A stretch of 48,494 bases of DNA, from the NCBI GenBank assembly GCA_001310715.1, contig BAXV01000027.1, positions 1 through 48,494 on the forward strand, written 5' to 3'. The translations under genes and the position numbers were made by a program. Positions 29,589-38,267 of the stretch are shown piece after piece (within the stretch, counting starts at the first letter, position 1; each line of letters opens with the position of its first letter). Below the pieces are notes generated by a model. It saw only the letters and a program-made list of their open reading frames with translations. It made no database searches and was not told the DNA's origin. This DNA comes from Pseudovibrio sp. JCM 19062. GTDB lineage: Bacteria > Pseudomonadota > Alphaproteobacteria > Rhizobiales > Stappiaceae.

Positions 29589-30205
29589 ATGAAACTTTAT
29601 TACGCCCCCGGCACTATCTCAATTGCCGTTGCCATTGCTCTTGAAGAAGCCGGTGTGCCTTACACCACTCACAAAATTGACTTTCGGAACCCGGAGGTCA
29701 GCCGTCCGCAGCTGCTGGATGTGAACGTGAAGGGGCGGGTTCCGGTTCTGGTGACCGACCACGGCATTTTGACGGAAACGGGTGCCTGCTCGACTATATC
29801 GCCGATCTTGCACCTGAGGACAGCCTGAAGCCGGACGAGCCTTTCAAGGCCGCAAAGATGCGCGAGGCCATGTACTATCTGGCCTCCACCATGCATGTAA
29901 ACCACGCCCACAAGCTGCGCGGTGCCCGTTGGGCCGACAAGCAGGAAAGCTGGGATGACATGCGCGCCAAGGTGCCAGAGACCATGACAGCCAGCTGTGC
30001 TTATGTGGAAGAGAACCTCCTTAAAGGCCCATATGTGCTTGGCGAGACGTTCAGCATCGCAGACGCGTATCTTTATGTAATCAGCACATGGCTTGAAGGC
30101 GATAGCGTGGACATCAGCCAGTTTCCCAAGTTCCACGCATTCCAGAAGCTTATGGAAGAGCGTAACTCTGTAAAGACCGTGAAAGCAGCAGGCATGCTGG
30201 ATTAG
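29589..30205 (+). CDS. Glutathione S-transferase (one apparent frameshift)
   Basis: A beta-class-like GST. The thioredoxin-fold N-domain is MKLYYAPGTISIAVAIALEE with the region around Ser/Cys for glutathione activation, then VKGRVPVLVTDHGILTETGA. The frame shifts near 29788 and resumes as LLDYIADLAPEDSLKPDEPF. The C-terminal helical domain has YVLGETFSIADAYLYVISTW, the N-capping box of GSTs. About 205 residues joined, standard size. Start ATG 29589 is set by homology. It stands alone with a weak terminator downstream. Confidence 0.85.
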
Positions 30206-30237
30206 GCCGTCATCCTCGTGCGTGTAGCTGCCTTTAG

Positions 30238-30275
30238 AAGACTCCCTCTGATCAAGAACTAGTGGGAGTCTTTGT
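30238..30275 (+). terminator. Probable terminator after the GST gene
   Basis: AAGACTCCC (30238-30246) pairs with GGGAGTCTT (30264-30272) across a 17-base loop, followed by a short T-rich stretch. The long loop and weak T tract lower confidence. Confidence 0.45.
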
Positions 30276-30711
30276 GCTTCGGCCCGTATCTCACTCCTAG
30301 CGTTGTGGTCATGGGCCAAGACATTCTCTTATTCGGTTCAATCGATCTGCCATAAGGCGTCGATGACGGGCACTCTAAATAGACGTAAGTATCTTCTCAA
30401 AAATCTGATATTTTTCACTGTAGAAATATATATTATTCTTAAAATAAAATCCTGAGAAATTATATGGATTTCTTGCATGCATGACGTATTACTATTTCAT
30501 TAACTATAGAATATTCTAGATAATTCGCCTATTTATTTGACACAGGATCAAAAAAACAACTATACGAGCGTGGCACGTTTACAGCCATCATAGGCTATCT
30601 TTTCTGCGGTTTGCTAGGCTTCCCCTGATTTTGAGAATGTTGCGCCCCATGTACATATCGAACATGGGCTACACGCCCGCTTAATTTCGGGTATATTTAC
30701 AAGGTACAAAA
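30276..30711 (+). promoter_or_regulatory. AT-rich region and leader of the cold-shock gene
   Basis: More than 400 bases without a gene, markedly AT-rich around 30390-30550. Near the gene, CCCATGT (30646-30652) can pair with ACATGGG (30662-30668), and CCCG/CGGG forms a second small hairpin around 30673-30688. Long structured leaders are usual for cspA-type mRNAs and act in cold-dependent translation; that role here is inferred. Confidence 0.4.
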
Positions 30712-30921
30712 ATGACAATCGGCACTGTAAAATTCTTCAACTCCACAAAAGGTTTCGGCTTCATCTCTCCTGATGATGGCGGAAAAGACGCGTTTGTTCA
30801 CATTTCAGCTGTTGAGCGCGCTGGACTTATGGGTCTCGAAGAAGGCCAGAAGGTCTCCTATGAGCTGGAAAATGGCCGCGATGGCAAAGTTTCAGCTGTG
30901 AACCTACAGCTGCAAGACTGA
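30712..30921 (+). CDS. cspA: Cold-shock protein, CspA family
   Basis: A 69-residue single cold-shock domain, intact. RNP1 is KGFGFISP (residues 14-21) and RNP2 is AFVHISAVE (about 29-37), the aromatic surfaces that bind single-stranded RNA and DNA. It ends in VSAVNLQLQD. Start ATG follows AAGG with a short spacer. It probably acts as an RNA chaperone at low temperature. It leads a small AT-rich block with a hairpin, a short basic ORF and a second, divergent cold-shock-like gene. Confidence 0.95.
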   Translation: MTIGTVKFFNSTKGFGFISPDDGGKDAFVHISAVERAGLMGLEEGQKVSYELENGRDGKVSAVNLQLQD

Positions 30922-30930
30922 TAAAAGATC

Positions 30931-30955
30931 AGGGCTACACTTATTGTGTAGCCCT
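30931..30955 (+). terminator. Perfect hairpin after cspA
   Basis: AGGGCTACAC and GTGTAGCCCT form a perfect ten-base stem with a TTATT loop, nine bases after the cspA stop codon. There is no following T run, so it may stabilise or process the mRNA 3' end and need not be a classical terminator. Confidence 0.6.
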
Positions 30956-30979
30956 AACTCTGACAGAAAGGCCCTCAAT

Positions 30980-31157
30980 ATGCCTAGTATTTCAATATCA
31001 AGCGCTAAAGATCGTTTTGCTGCGATCGAAAAAAAAGCAAGAAAAAAAGCACTTACCGATGAAGAAGAGCGGGCAATGAAGGTAAGCGAAAAAAACGTCT
31101 CGCCTTAAAGCACTACGCCTTGCTAAAGAAGCTATTGGTAAAGAACTTCTCCGTTGA
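30980..31157 (+). CDS. Short lysine-rich ORF downstream of cspA (one apparent frameshift)
   Basis: The ATG at 30980 after AAAGG encodes MPSISISSAKDRFAAIEKKA and then KKALTDEEERAMK, a highly charged helical peptide. The written frame stops at about 45 codons, but a one-base change near the seven-A run around 31090 continues as KKTSRLKALRLAKEAIGKEL to a TGA at 31157. The ending resembles small basic proteins common in rhizobia (a TxRLxALRLAKE pattern, from memory). About 59 residues. Function unknown; its place after cspA suggests co-regulation. Confidence 0.5.
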
Positions 31158-31644
31158 TGAAGCAGATCACTCTGTGAGCGGCAGTCAGCGTTGAGACCTA
31201 AGTTTTTAGGGGTGCTGGAAGATGCTGCAAATATGATCACACAGCACTCCAGTTCGACTAGATTTACCCAAGAGACCTAGTCTGACAAACGGGGCCATTC
31301 CTTTGGCCACAGTGTAGGGCATCGTTCAAGACGAAAAATCACGCCCTGCTGTAATTAAAAAAAATCGATCTCTTCCAAATTATAATAATTGTTATGCCTT
31401 ATCCCATTTAGCTTGATCTAATGGCAATAAGAGCAAGTTTTAAATCACACAATCCATGTGCTTATACGCACCCCCTGACCAGATCAACTAAAGCCGTATT
31501 AACGTTTAATTTCGTTGAAACAGTATGTCTAGGCGTGCAATATGTATACAACGAAATATTGCTTTTCACGAGGTAGTATTTTCGGACCAAGCGACCGTAC
31601 ATAAGTACTGAACCGTTTTTGGTCATTACCGATTGCACCCCAAA
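31158..31644. other. AT-rich intergenic region
   Basis: About 490 bases with no recognisable gene, preceding the second cold-shock-like gene. A frame on the opposite strand at 31462-31683 has no family features. Confidence 0.4.
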
Positions 31645-31854
31645 ATGATCAATGGTTCCGTGAAATTCTTTAATTCTGAACAAGGTTTTGGTTACGTTCA
31701 GGAAGAAGGCACCAGTTCCCAGTTTCGCGTCCTCCGTGCTTCCTTAACTCGTGCTGGTATAAAGAAACTGGCTGAACGGCAAAAAGTACGTTTCGATACG
31801 CTTACAAATCCCGTGAATGGGAAAGTCGAAGTCAATAATATCGAAATTGCGTAA
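31645..31854 (+). CDS. Divergent cold-shock-domain protein
   Basis: 69 residues beginning MINGSVKFFNSEQGFGYV, a normal first beta-strand and RNP1 (QGFGYV). The RNP2 strand, which should read like VFVHIS, is replaced by SQFRVLRASLTRAGIKKLAE, losing the conserved Phe-x-His pair. The domain then finishes normally with QKVRFDTLTNPVNGKVEVNN. It should keep the OB fold but with an altered nucleic-acid surface. I chose the ATG at 31645 because it aligns with CspA proteins; an upstream in-frame start exists at 31633. Confidence 0.75.
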   Translation: MINGSVKFFNSEQGFGYVQEEGTSSQFRVLRASLTRAGIKKLAERQKVRFDTLTNPVNGKVEVNNIEIA

Positions 31855-32089
31855 CTAGCGGCATTCCCCAGTCACGTATCCTCAGTACCGCTAGCACATG
31901 TAACAACCAGCTTTGTAACTTGCATATACATTATGCCACGGCTGCATCCGGCATTTCGTGCAAACCCTTAGTGCTGTGAACTCAGTTCCCTTAACCGGCA
32001 CTGTGGGCCTCTACCTATTCTTAATCAGTCAGTTATCCTCGTCACGTCCTGTGCTCTAAACGAAGGGCCGGCAATCTGCTCGTCAACTG

Positions 32090-33259
32090 ATGACTGAGCA
32101 GCGAAAGAACGATCTAATGACAAAACGAACTGATCTTGCTCAAGTTGCCCCAACTGCAGAGATAATTGGCCCTCTCCAATTTCCCAATCCAATTGCGAAC
32201 AACAACCACCAGAAAAATATTCAGGACCATAACCCAAAGCTAGAAAAGCACATTGCCATCGTCGCAACCAGCACACATGATTTGAAAGAAACCGGATTTG
32301 GTTCGATCGAAACATGTCGCCATTTTTACAATGTGCTAAAAGACAAATACCAGACGGTCAGGTTTCACGAGATCTCTTCGATGTCTGGTTTAAGCGATGT
32401 TGTTACGTCTAAGCCAGACCTTGTTGTCCTTTGCAGCAAGTACTTTCTGGACGTAAGTGACAATACAAAAACCTGGTTTTCAGATTACTTCTCCGAACAC
32501 GCAATTGCTTTTACTGGATCAGATCGCAAGAGTCTGGAGTTTGATTCCAATAAAGGAAAGGCCAAGGCGGCTATACAAAACCACGGCATTGCGACTGCAA
32601 AGTTTTTCCAGACCAGCCCCGGTCAGTTCGAAACAGAAGACAAGCTGCCTCTTTTTTTTCCTCTTTTCGTTAAGCCAATAGATGCTGCCAATGGAAATGG
32701 AATAGATGAAAATTCTATAGTTCGTGACTTTGAAAGTTATCAGAGTAAAGTCAAAGAACTTTTCGAAAGCTATGGCGCAGATGTTCTGGTCGAAGAGGTG
32801 TTACCGGGGCGAGAGTTTACGGTTGCAATTTTCGACGATCCTGAAAGCGGCCTAAGATCTATTATGCCTGTAGAAATCATCGCCCCTATGAACGAAAAGG
32901 GAGATCGGGTACTAGGATGCGCTGCAAAGCGGCAAAATCACGAGTTGCTCAGAACTATTACCGAGCCCACTTTGAGTGCTGTATCCGAGCTTGCTGGCAG
33001 TGTCTTTACGGCATTAGGGGTTAAAAGTTTTGGCCGCATCGACATCAAACTCGATACCGAAGGAAAGCCTAACTTTCTTGAAGCAAACTTGGTGCCGGGC
33101 ATGACGCCCGATTCAAGCTACTTCCTGCGCGCATGCTCTTTGCAGCATGGATCAAAGGTGAAGAAACACCTGCCATCTGCAATGACGTATTCCGAGGTTG
33201 CTTTGAAGATTGTTGAACTTGGCCTCGGTTCCATCAACACATCACAGCAAGCGAGCTAA
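32090..33259 (+). CDS. Orphan ATP-grasp ligase related to D-Ala-D-Ala ligase
   Basis: An intact protein of up to 389 residues. After a polar, probably disordered leader of about 50 residues it shows the Ddl plan: pre-grasp IAIVATSTHDLKE, TGSDRKSLEFDSNKGKAKAA, ATP-binding PLFVKPIDAANGNGI, VEEVLPGREFTVAIFDD, and the metal-binding RIDIKLDTEGKPNFLEANLV with PGMTPDSS. The glycine loop differs from the GSSxGI of true Ddl, and no mur or ddl partners adjoin, so peptidoglycan synthesis is unlikely. It probably makes an amide bond between amino-acid-like substrates using ATP. It lies in an AT-rich block with cold-shock genes, a hint of transfer. The start may be the ATG at 32117. Confidence 0.75.
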   Translation: MTEQRKNDLMTKRTDLAQVAPTAEIIGPLQFPNPIANNNHQKNIQDHNPKLEKHIAIVATSTHDLKETGFGSIETCRHFYNVLKDKYQTVRFHEISSMSGLSDVVTSKPDLVVLCSKYFLDVSDNTKTWFSDYFSEHAIAFTGSDRKSLEFDSNKGKAKAAIQNHGIATAKFFQTSPGQFETEDKLPLFFPLFVKPIDAANGNGIDENSIVRDFESYQSKVKELFESYGADVLVEEVLPGREFTVAIFDDPESGLRSIMPVEIIAPMNEKGDRVLGCAAKRQNHELLRTITEPTLSAVSELAGSVFTALGVKSFGRIDIKLDTEGKPNFLEANLVPGMTPDSSYFLRACSLQHGSKVKKHLPSAMTYSEVALKIVELGLGSINTSQQAS

Positions 33260-33339
33260 CTCCAGCCGCTTGCTGGGCGCTCCTTGGCCTAAAGCGAAGT
33301 AGGCATTATTTCAGTAGCGCCTGCTTCCTCCCCCTCCCC

Positions 33340-33836
33340 CTACATACCGAGTTTCAAAACCACCTCAAGCAGGGTGTTGCGGAGGGATTGGACTTCTTGT
33401 TTGGTGAGGTTTTGGTAAATCACACGGCGGTCGCCTGCCATGACACTTTCCATGGCTTTTTCAACCGTGGTTTTGCCCAGTGGGGTCAGGCGCACCATTT
33501 TGCTGCGTTTGTCGGTTTCGTGGTCAATGCGCTCTACAAGCCCATCAGCTTCCAGCTGCTTAAGGATTTTGGTCATGCCGCCGGAGGTCATCAGCAAGGA
33601 CTGGTAGAGGTCGCTGGGGGACATCTCTCCGTTCTCAGGCTGAGACCGCAGGGCGACGAGCACCTCGAACGAGCCATTTGTCAGGCCGTACGCTTCCACC
33701 TCTTTTGAGCAGTTCTTGTCGAGGATCTCGCTAAACCGGTTCATGCTGAGGAACAATTCGGTTTCAACTGAAACCGCTTCCGGCCAGTTTTGCCGCATTA
33801 AATCAAGGGCTCTTCCATCGGGTAGGCTTTAGACAT
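33340..33836 (-). CDS. MarR-family regulator (one apparent frameshift)
   Basis: A winged-helix repressor of about 165 residues. MSKAYPMEEPLDLMRQNWPE starts at 33836 behind GAGGATC, and one base must be adjusted near 33803 to enter the main frame. The HTH is LYQSLLMTSGGMTKILKQLE and the wing VERIDHETDKRSKMVRLTPL, with the conserved DxRSK-type basic tip. The gene is divergent from the PACE efflux gene at 33941, across a palindrome at 33875-33917, so it probably represses that transporter and itself until a ligand binds. Confidence 0.82.
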
Positions 33837-33874
33837 GAGATCCTCATCACAGTTTTCATGTTTTTGTAAATTAA

Positions 33875-33917
33875 AGCTTGCCAGAAAGATAGTTCGAATA
33901 TACCTATCCAGCAAGCT
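33875..33917. promoter_or_regulatory. Nested palindrome between marR and the PACE gene
   Basis: AGCTTGC (33875-33881) and GCAAGCT (33911-33917) are perfect inverted arms, with an inner pair GATAG/CTATC inside. A further copy of AGAAAGATAG overlaps the right side (33922-33931). MarR dimers bind such sites; this is the likely operator. Confidence 0.55.
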
Positions 33918-33940
33918 ATTTAGAAAGATAGGTGAAGGCA

Positions 33941-34366
33941 ATGAGAAGTTTCTGGGATAGAATGCGGCACACAGTGATGTTTGAGATGGTGGCACTTTCC
34001 ATCATTGCTGTATTTGGAAGCAAGATCACAGGTCACTCTCTACAAGAAATCGGCTTACTTGGGTTGTTCCTGTCTCTGATCGCCATGGGATGGAACTTCG
34101 TTTACAACTTGTTCTTCGACAAGTGGTACGTGAGCTATCGCGGGGCCAAGAAAAGAACCATTCCAATACGTGTAGTGCATGCAATTCTGTTTGAGGCCGG
34201 TTTGCTTGGAGTCGGTATTCTTGCAATCATGTGGTGGTTGCAGATGGGCTTTATGGAAGCTCTGCTGCTTGATCTGGGATACGCGACGTTCTTCTTGATT
34301 TACGGCTTCGTCTATAACTGGATTTACGACGTGGTATTCCCGGTTCCGACCGCTAAAGCTGCCTGA
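33941..34366 (+). CDS. PACE-family efflux transporter (AceI-like)
   Basis: About 141 residues with four hydrophobic helices arranged as two BTP (bacterial transmembrane pair) repeats: HTVMFEMVALSIIAVFGSKI with the conserved membrane Glu of AceI-type transporters, then FLSLIAMGWNFVYNLFFDKW. The second repeat is VVHAILFEAGLLGVGILAIM and LIYGFVYNWIYDVVFP. PACE proteins export biocides such as chlorhexidine and polyamine-like compounds by proton exchange. MRSFWDRMRHT starts at 33941 after AGGTGAAGGCA. Under probable control of the divergent MarR. Confidence 0.88.
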   Translation: MRSFWDRMRHTVMFEMVALSIIAVFGSKITGHSLQEIGLLGLFLSLIAMGWNFVYNLFFDKWYVSYRGAKKRTIPIRVVHAILFEAGLLGVGILAIMWWLQMGFMEALLLDLGYATFFLIYGFVYNWIYDVVFPVPTAKAA

Positions 34367-34393
34367 GAGTAGGCTGCTGGCATATGAACGCAA

Positions 34394-34427
34394 AAAAAGC
34401 CGGAATAACGCAAATTCCGGCTTTTCG
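34394..34427. terminator. Bidirectional terminator between the PACE gene and paaE
   Basis: AAAAGCCGGAAT pairs with ATTCCGGCTTTT around a seven-base loop, with an A run on the left and T-rich sequence on the right. It serves the convergent PACE and paaE genes. Confidence 0.85.
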
Positions 34428-34460
34428 TCTCAAACCGACGCAAACTGGCTCCCCGAGTGA

Positions 34461-35539
34461 TCAGATATCGTCGTAATCTACTGTAACATCTGCTGTTTTC
34501 GGTCTGGATTGGCAGGTGAGCACGTAACCGGCTTCCAGTTCCCAAGGTTCCAGCGAATAGTTGACCGCCATGTCCACTTCGCCGGACACCACCTTTGCGC
34601 GGCAGGTGCAGCACATTCCGCCCTTACACGAGAACGGTGCTTCAATGCCAGCCCGCAGAGCACCGTCGATGATGGTCTCTCCGGGCTCCAGCGTGACGTC
34701 ATGACGGGCGCCATCGACGATCATGGAGACCCTGGCTTTGTGGTCTACAGCATTGGAATCCCTGGCTTTATGCGCGGCATGCGGATCACTACCATCAGCA
34801 GATACGAAGAGCTCGTTATGGATATGCTCCAGCGGAATGCCATGATTCTGGCAGGTTTGTTTGGCTGCCTCAATCATATCGCCCGGACCGCAGAGGAAGA
34901 CGTGGTCGATGCTGTTCTCTCCTACCGTCTTCGTGATGAATTCCTCAATCTTTTCAGCAGTTAAGCGACCATTGAAGAGGCTTAGATCCTGCTCTTCGCG
35001 GGACAGCACATGGTAGACACTGAGGCGATCAAGGAAGCGGTCTTTCAGGTCATCCAGCTCATCCTTGAAGATAACGCTCTGCGAATTCTTGTTGCCGTAG
35101 AACAGGAAGAACTGGCCGTTCGGCTCATCTTCCAGCACGGCCTGAACCATGGACATGATCGGCGTGATGCCGGAACCAGCGGCGAAAGCGGCGTAAACCC
35201 TTGCGTCTTCTGTTGTTTTTCGTGGCAGATTGAAGCGACCCATCGGGTCATCACATCAATCTCGTTGCCAACGGCCACGTGCCCAGAGCAAAGCTGGAGA
35301 AGCGACCGCCTCCACTTTCTTGATGGCAACGCGAATGTCATCGTCCTTGGGCGAAGAGCAAATAGAGTAGGAACGGCGCGTATCTTCGCCGTTTATGAAC
35401 TCGCGCAGGGTGAGATACTGCCCTGGAATAAAAGAATAATCTTCCTTCAGTCCTCAGGAATCTCAAAGGCGATGGAGACCGCCTCCTCCGTTTCCTGATG
35501 GACTGACTTGATCTTCAATCTATGAAACCGTGGCGACAT
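34461..35539 (-). CDS. paaE: Phenylacetyl-CoA epoxidase reductase subunit PaaE (at least three apparent frameshifts)
   Basis: PaaE passes electrons from NADPH to the di-iron oxygenase PaaA. FAD domain: PGQYLTLREFINGEDTRRSY. NAD domain: AGSGITPIMSMV and HVFLCGPGDMIEA. The C-terminal plant-type ferredoxin has FSCKGGMCCTCRAKV with the final Cys in VLTCQSRP. The ATG at 35539 behind GGGAGG gives MSPRFHRLKIKSVHQETEEA. Breaks lie near 35453, 35310 and 35275, and the rest of the frame is open from 35243. Joined, about 358 residues, as in E. coli. Last gene of paaABCDE. Confidence 0.9.
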
Positions 35540-35565
35540 GGTTTCCTCCCTCACATCTGAACGGG

Positions 35566-36073
35566 TCAGATGCACTTGAAATAATCAAACGGCTCAGAAC
35601 AATCGTTGCAGCGGTACAGCGCCTTGCAAGCGGTTGAGCCAAACTCGGAAATACGGCTGGTGTTGGCAGAGCTGCACTTTGGGCAGTGGCTTTATCCTCC
35701 CGAACAAGGCGCGACGCGAGGCCTTGCCGTTGGGTGGAGCAATGCCGTAAACCCTTAGCTTTTCACGCGCTTTTTCTGAGAGCCAATCGGTGGTCCAAGC
35801 TGGAGTGAGGACGGTTTTGATCTCAACCTTGTCAAAACCAGCGTTGAGCAGAGCTGCTTCAATATCAAAGGCAAACATGCTCATGGCGGGGCAACCGGTG
35901 TAGGTTGGTGTGATGGTCACCTCCACACAGCCATCCTCGCGCACATGTACATCGCGCAGAACGCCAAGGTCCTCGATTGTGAGCACAGGCACCTCTGGGT
36001 CCGGCACATCACAGACCGAATCCCACGCCCTTTGGTCCAACTCAGTTCTCAGATTTTTCGCTGCAACTGCCAT
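35566..36073 (-). CDS. paaD: PaaD, Fe-S assembly-type accessory protein of the epoxidase (one apparent frameshift)
   Basis: PaaD is a DUF59/MIP18-like protein needed for epoxidase maturation, probably helping assemble metal centres. VPDPEVPVLTIEDLGVLRDV and TPTYTGCPAMSMFAFDIE with its conserved Cys are characteristic. The C-terminal zinc-type tail KCSSANTSRISEFGSTACKA with LYRCNDCSEPFDYFKC lies in another frame after a break near 35672. Stop at 35566, about 168 residues joined. The ATG at 36073 lies 14 bases beyond the paaC stop with GGGAG upstream. Confidence 0.9.
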
Positions 36074-36087
36074 AGGTTAGCTCCCGA

Positions 36088-36844
36088 TCACCACTGCGCT
36101 TGCGGGAACGAACGCTGCAGGTACTGCATTGGGGAAAGGATATGCCCCAGATGCTCGCTGTGCTCACCCTTACGGCCACCGGTCTGCATCCAGCTTTCAG
36201 TTGGCCGTTCCAGATTGGCGCGGGCAAATACCGTGTTCACCGTCTCATCCCATAAGTGTTTGATGGACATAGGTCTATAGCGACTTCCTTGGCAACCAGT
36301 GCGGATACAACGTCGTCACACTCGAACATTTCGCCGGTGTACATCCAAAGGAACTCCAGCGCATCATTGATGCGGTTGTGGCTTTCCTCGGTACCATCGC
36401 CAAGACGGATCACCCACTCCGCAGAATGGCGCAGATGGTAGGCCGCTTCCTTTTCCGCCTTTGCTGCCAAACCTGCCAGCAGTTCGTCTTTCGAGTTCAT
36501 CATTGCCTCCCAGAAAGGATGCATGAACGCGGAGAAGAGGAACTGACGCATGATGGCATAGGCAAAGTCATCATTGGGTTGTTCGACCAATAGAAGATTG
36601 GTGAACTCGCGTTCAACCCTATGGAAACACAGGGCATCTTCGTCGCGTCCCTTACCCTCGATTTGCCCTGCGTAGGTGTAGAGCTCACGGGCATGGCCGA
36701 TCAGTCAAGTGCGACGTTGGTGAGTGCGATGTCTTCTTCCAAGTGGGAAGCATGCCCACACCACTCGCCCAGTCGTTGGCTCAGGATTGCGGAATCATCT
36801 GCTAACCGCATGCAATATGTATATAATGCCGGATCTTTCATCAT
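36088..36844 (-). CDS. paaC: Phenylacetyl-CoA epoxidase structural subunit PaaC (two apparent frameshifts)
   Basis: PaaC forms the heteromeric core with PaaA; it is a ferritin-like homologue that lacks the complete di-iron site and supports binding and structure. Segments: LYTYCMRLADDSAILSQRLG, LIGHARELYTYAGQIEGKGR, DFAYAIMRQFLFSAFMHPFW, AAYHLRHSAEWVIRLGDGTE, and the C-terminus GHILSPMQYLQRSFPQAQW. Breaks near 36705 and 36275. Joined, about 251 residues, typical. The double ATG at 36844 follows GGGGG, and paaB ends eight bases earlier. Confidence 0.9.
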
Positions 36845-36851
36845 GGCCCCC

Positions 36852-37139
36852 TTACATATTCGCGACTTCATCAGGCAACTCGTAGAACGTCGGGTGGCGG
36901 TAGATCTTTGAGGCTGTTGGCTCAAACATCTCGCCTTTCTCGTCCGGATCGTTCGCGATGATTGCAGCAGAAGGCACCACCCAAATGGACAGACCTTCCC
37001 CGCGGCGGGTGTAGACATCCCGCGCAGCCTGCAATGCCATCTCGGCATCGGCTGCGTGGACTGAGCCAGCATGGCGGTGAGACATACCGTTGCGGGCTCT
37101 TATAAATACTTCCCAAAGTGGTGTTGCTTGTTCGCTCAT
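36852..37139 (-). CDS. paaB: Phenylacetyl-CoA epoxidase subunit PaaB
   Basis: An intact 95-residue protein, family size. PLWEVFIRARNGMSHRHAGS matches the PaaB start, and MALQAARDVYTRRGEGLSIW the conserved core. PaaB bridges PaaAC heterodimers and is needed for activity. The ATG at 37139 gives MSEQATPLW after GGGAGGGCAGAAC; upstream in-frame starts overlap paaA and are less likely. It sits between paaA and paaC and, unlike them, has no frame break. Confidence 0.95.
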   Translation of the reverse strand: MSEQATPLWEVFIRARNGMSHRHAGSVHAADAEMALQAARDVYTRRGEGLSIWVVPSAAIIANDPDEKGEMFEPTASKIYRHPTFYELPDEVANM

Positions 37140-37152
37140 GTTCTGCCCTCCC

Positions 37153-38119
37153 TTAAGCCGCTGATTTCTTTGCAGCATACGCCTGCGCAGCCTCGCGCAC
37201 CCAAGCACCATCCTCATGGGCCTTGATGCGGTCTTTCATCCGCTGCTTGTTGCAGATGCCATTGCCTTGAATGGTGTTGTAGAACTCGTCCCAGTCCGGT
37301 TGGCCGTGCTCCCAGTGCCCTGTTTCCTCGTTGAATTTGAGATCCGGGTCCGGCAATGTGATGCCCAGAACCTTTGCCTGAGGCACAGTGGCGTCAACGA
37401 ACTTCTGGCGCAGCTCATCGTTGGTGAAACGCTTGATCTTCCACTTCATGCTATCAGCTGAGTGCTTACTGTCTTTGTCCGAGGGACCAAACATCATCAA
37501 TGAAGGCCACCAGAGGCGATTGACTGCGTCCTGAACCATCTCCCGTTGCTCAGGCGTGCCCTTCATCATGCAACGAGCAGATCGTAGCCTGACGCTGGTG
37601 GAAGCTTTCTTCCTTACAAATACGGATCATCGCACGGGAATACGGGCCATAAGAGCAGCGGCAGAGCGGGATCTGGTTCATGATCGCGGCGCCGTCCACG
37701 AGCCAGCCAACTGCCCCCACATCGGCCAGTTCAGGGTTGGGTAGTTGAAGATGGAAGAGTACTTGGCCTTGCCGCTCAGCAGCTGGTCAACCAGTTCTTC
37801 GCGGGAAACACCCAGCGTTTCTGCGGCGGAATAGAGATAGAGGCCGTGTCCGCCCTCATCCTGAATTTTGGCAAGCAGGATTGCTTTGCGCTTTAACGAC
37901 GGAGCACGCGTAACCCAGTTTCCCTCTGGCAACATGCGACTACTTCGGAATGGGCGTGTTGAGAGATCTGGCGGACCAGCGTTTTGCGGTAGGCCGCTGG
38001 CATCCAGTCGTTGGCTCAATCTTCTCTTCACGATCAATACGGGCTTGAAAAGCGGCGAGCTTTTCTTCGTCCTCAATACCGGTTTCAACAGCGGGGTTGT
38101 TCAGTGCTTGCGTGTACAT
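37153..38119 (-). CDS. paaA: Phenylacetyl-CoA epoxidase catalytic subunit PaaA (about four apparent frameshifts)
   Basis: PaaA holds the di-iron centre that inserts oxygen into the phenylacetyl-CoA ring. The ligand helices are visible as [20 protein letters not shown] (E..H pair) and [12 protein letters not shown] (second E..H pair). Other blocks: [40 protein letters not shown] and [40 protein letters not shown] starts at 38119 behind GGGAGGGACGTGACCT. Breaks near 38012, 37935, 37730 and 37587. Joined, about 322 residues. First gene of the epoxidase operon, with paaX upstream. Confidence 0.9.
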
Positions 38120-38267
38120 AGGTCACGTCCCTCCCAAGAGCACACCAATGTTCATCTGCGCTTCAATATGTCACAGAATACTATTACCACAAGTACTTTC
38201 CGTAACATTTAATGGTCCATTTTAGGAGAGTTCTAAATTTGCTAATGATTACAAAGGTTGGAACCGT

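Noticed and set aside
32090..33259. Calling the ATP-grasp gene ddl
   Set aside because: The ATP-binding glycine loop differs from Ddl, a long extra leader is present, and no cell-wall genes adjoin it.
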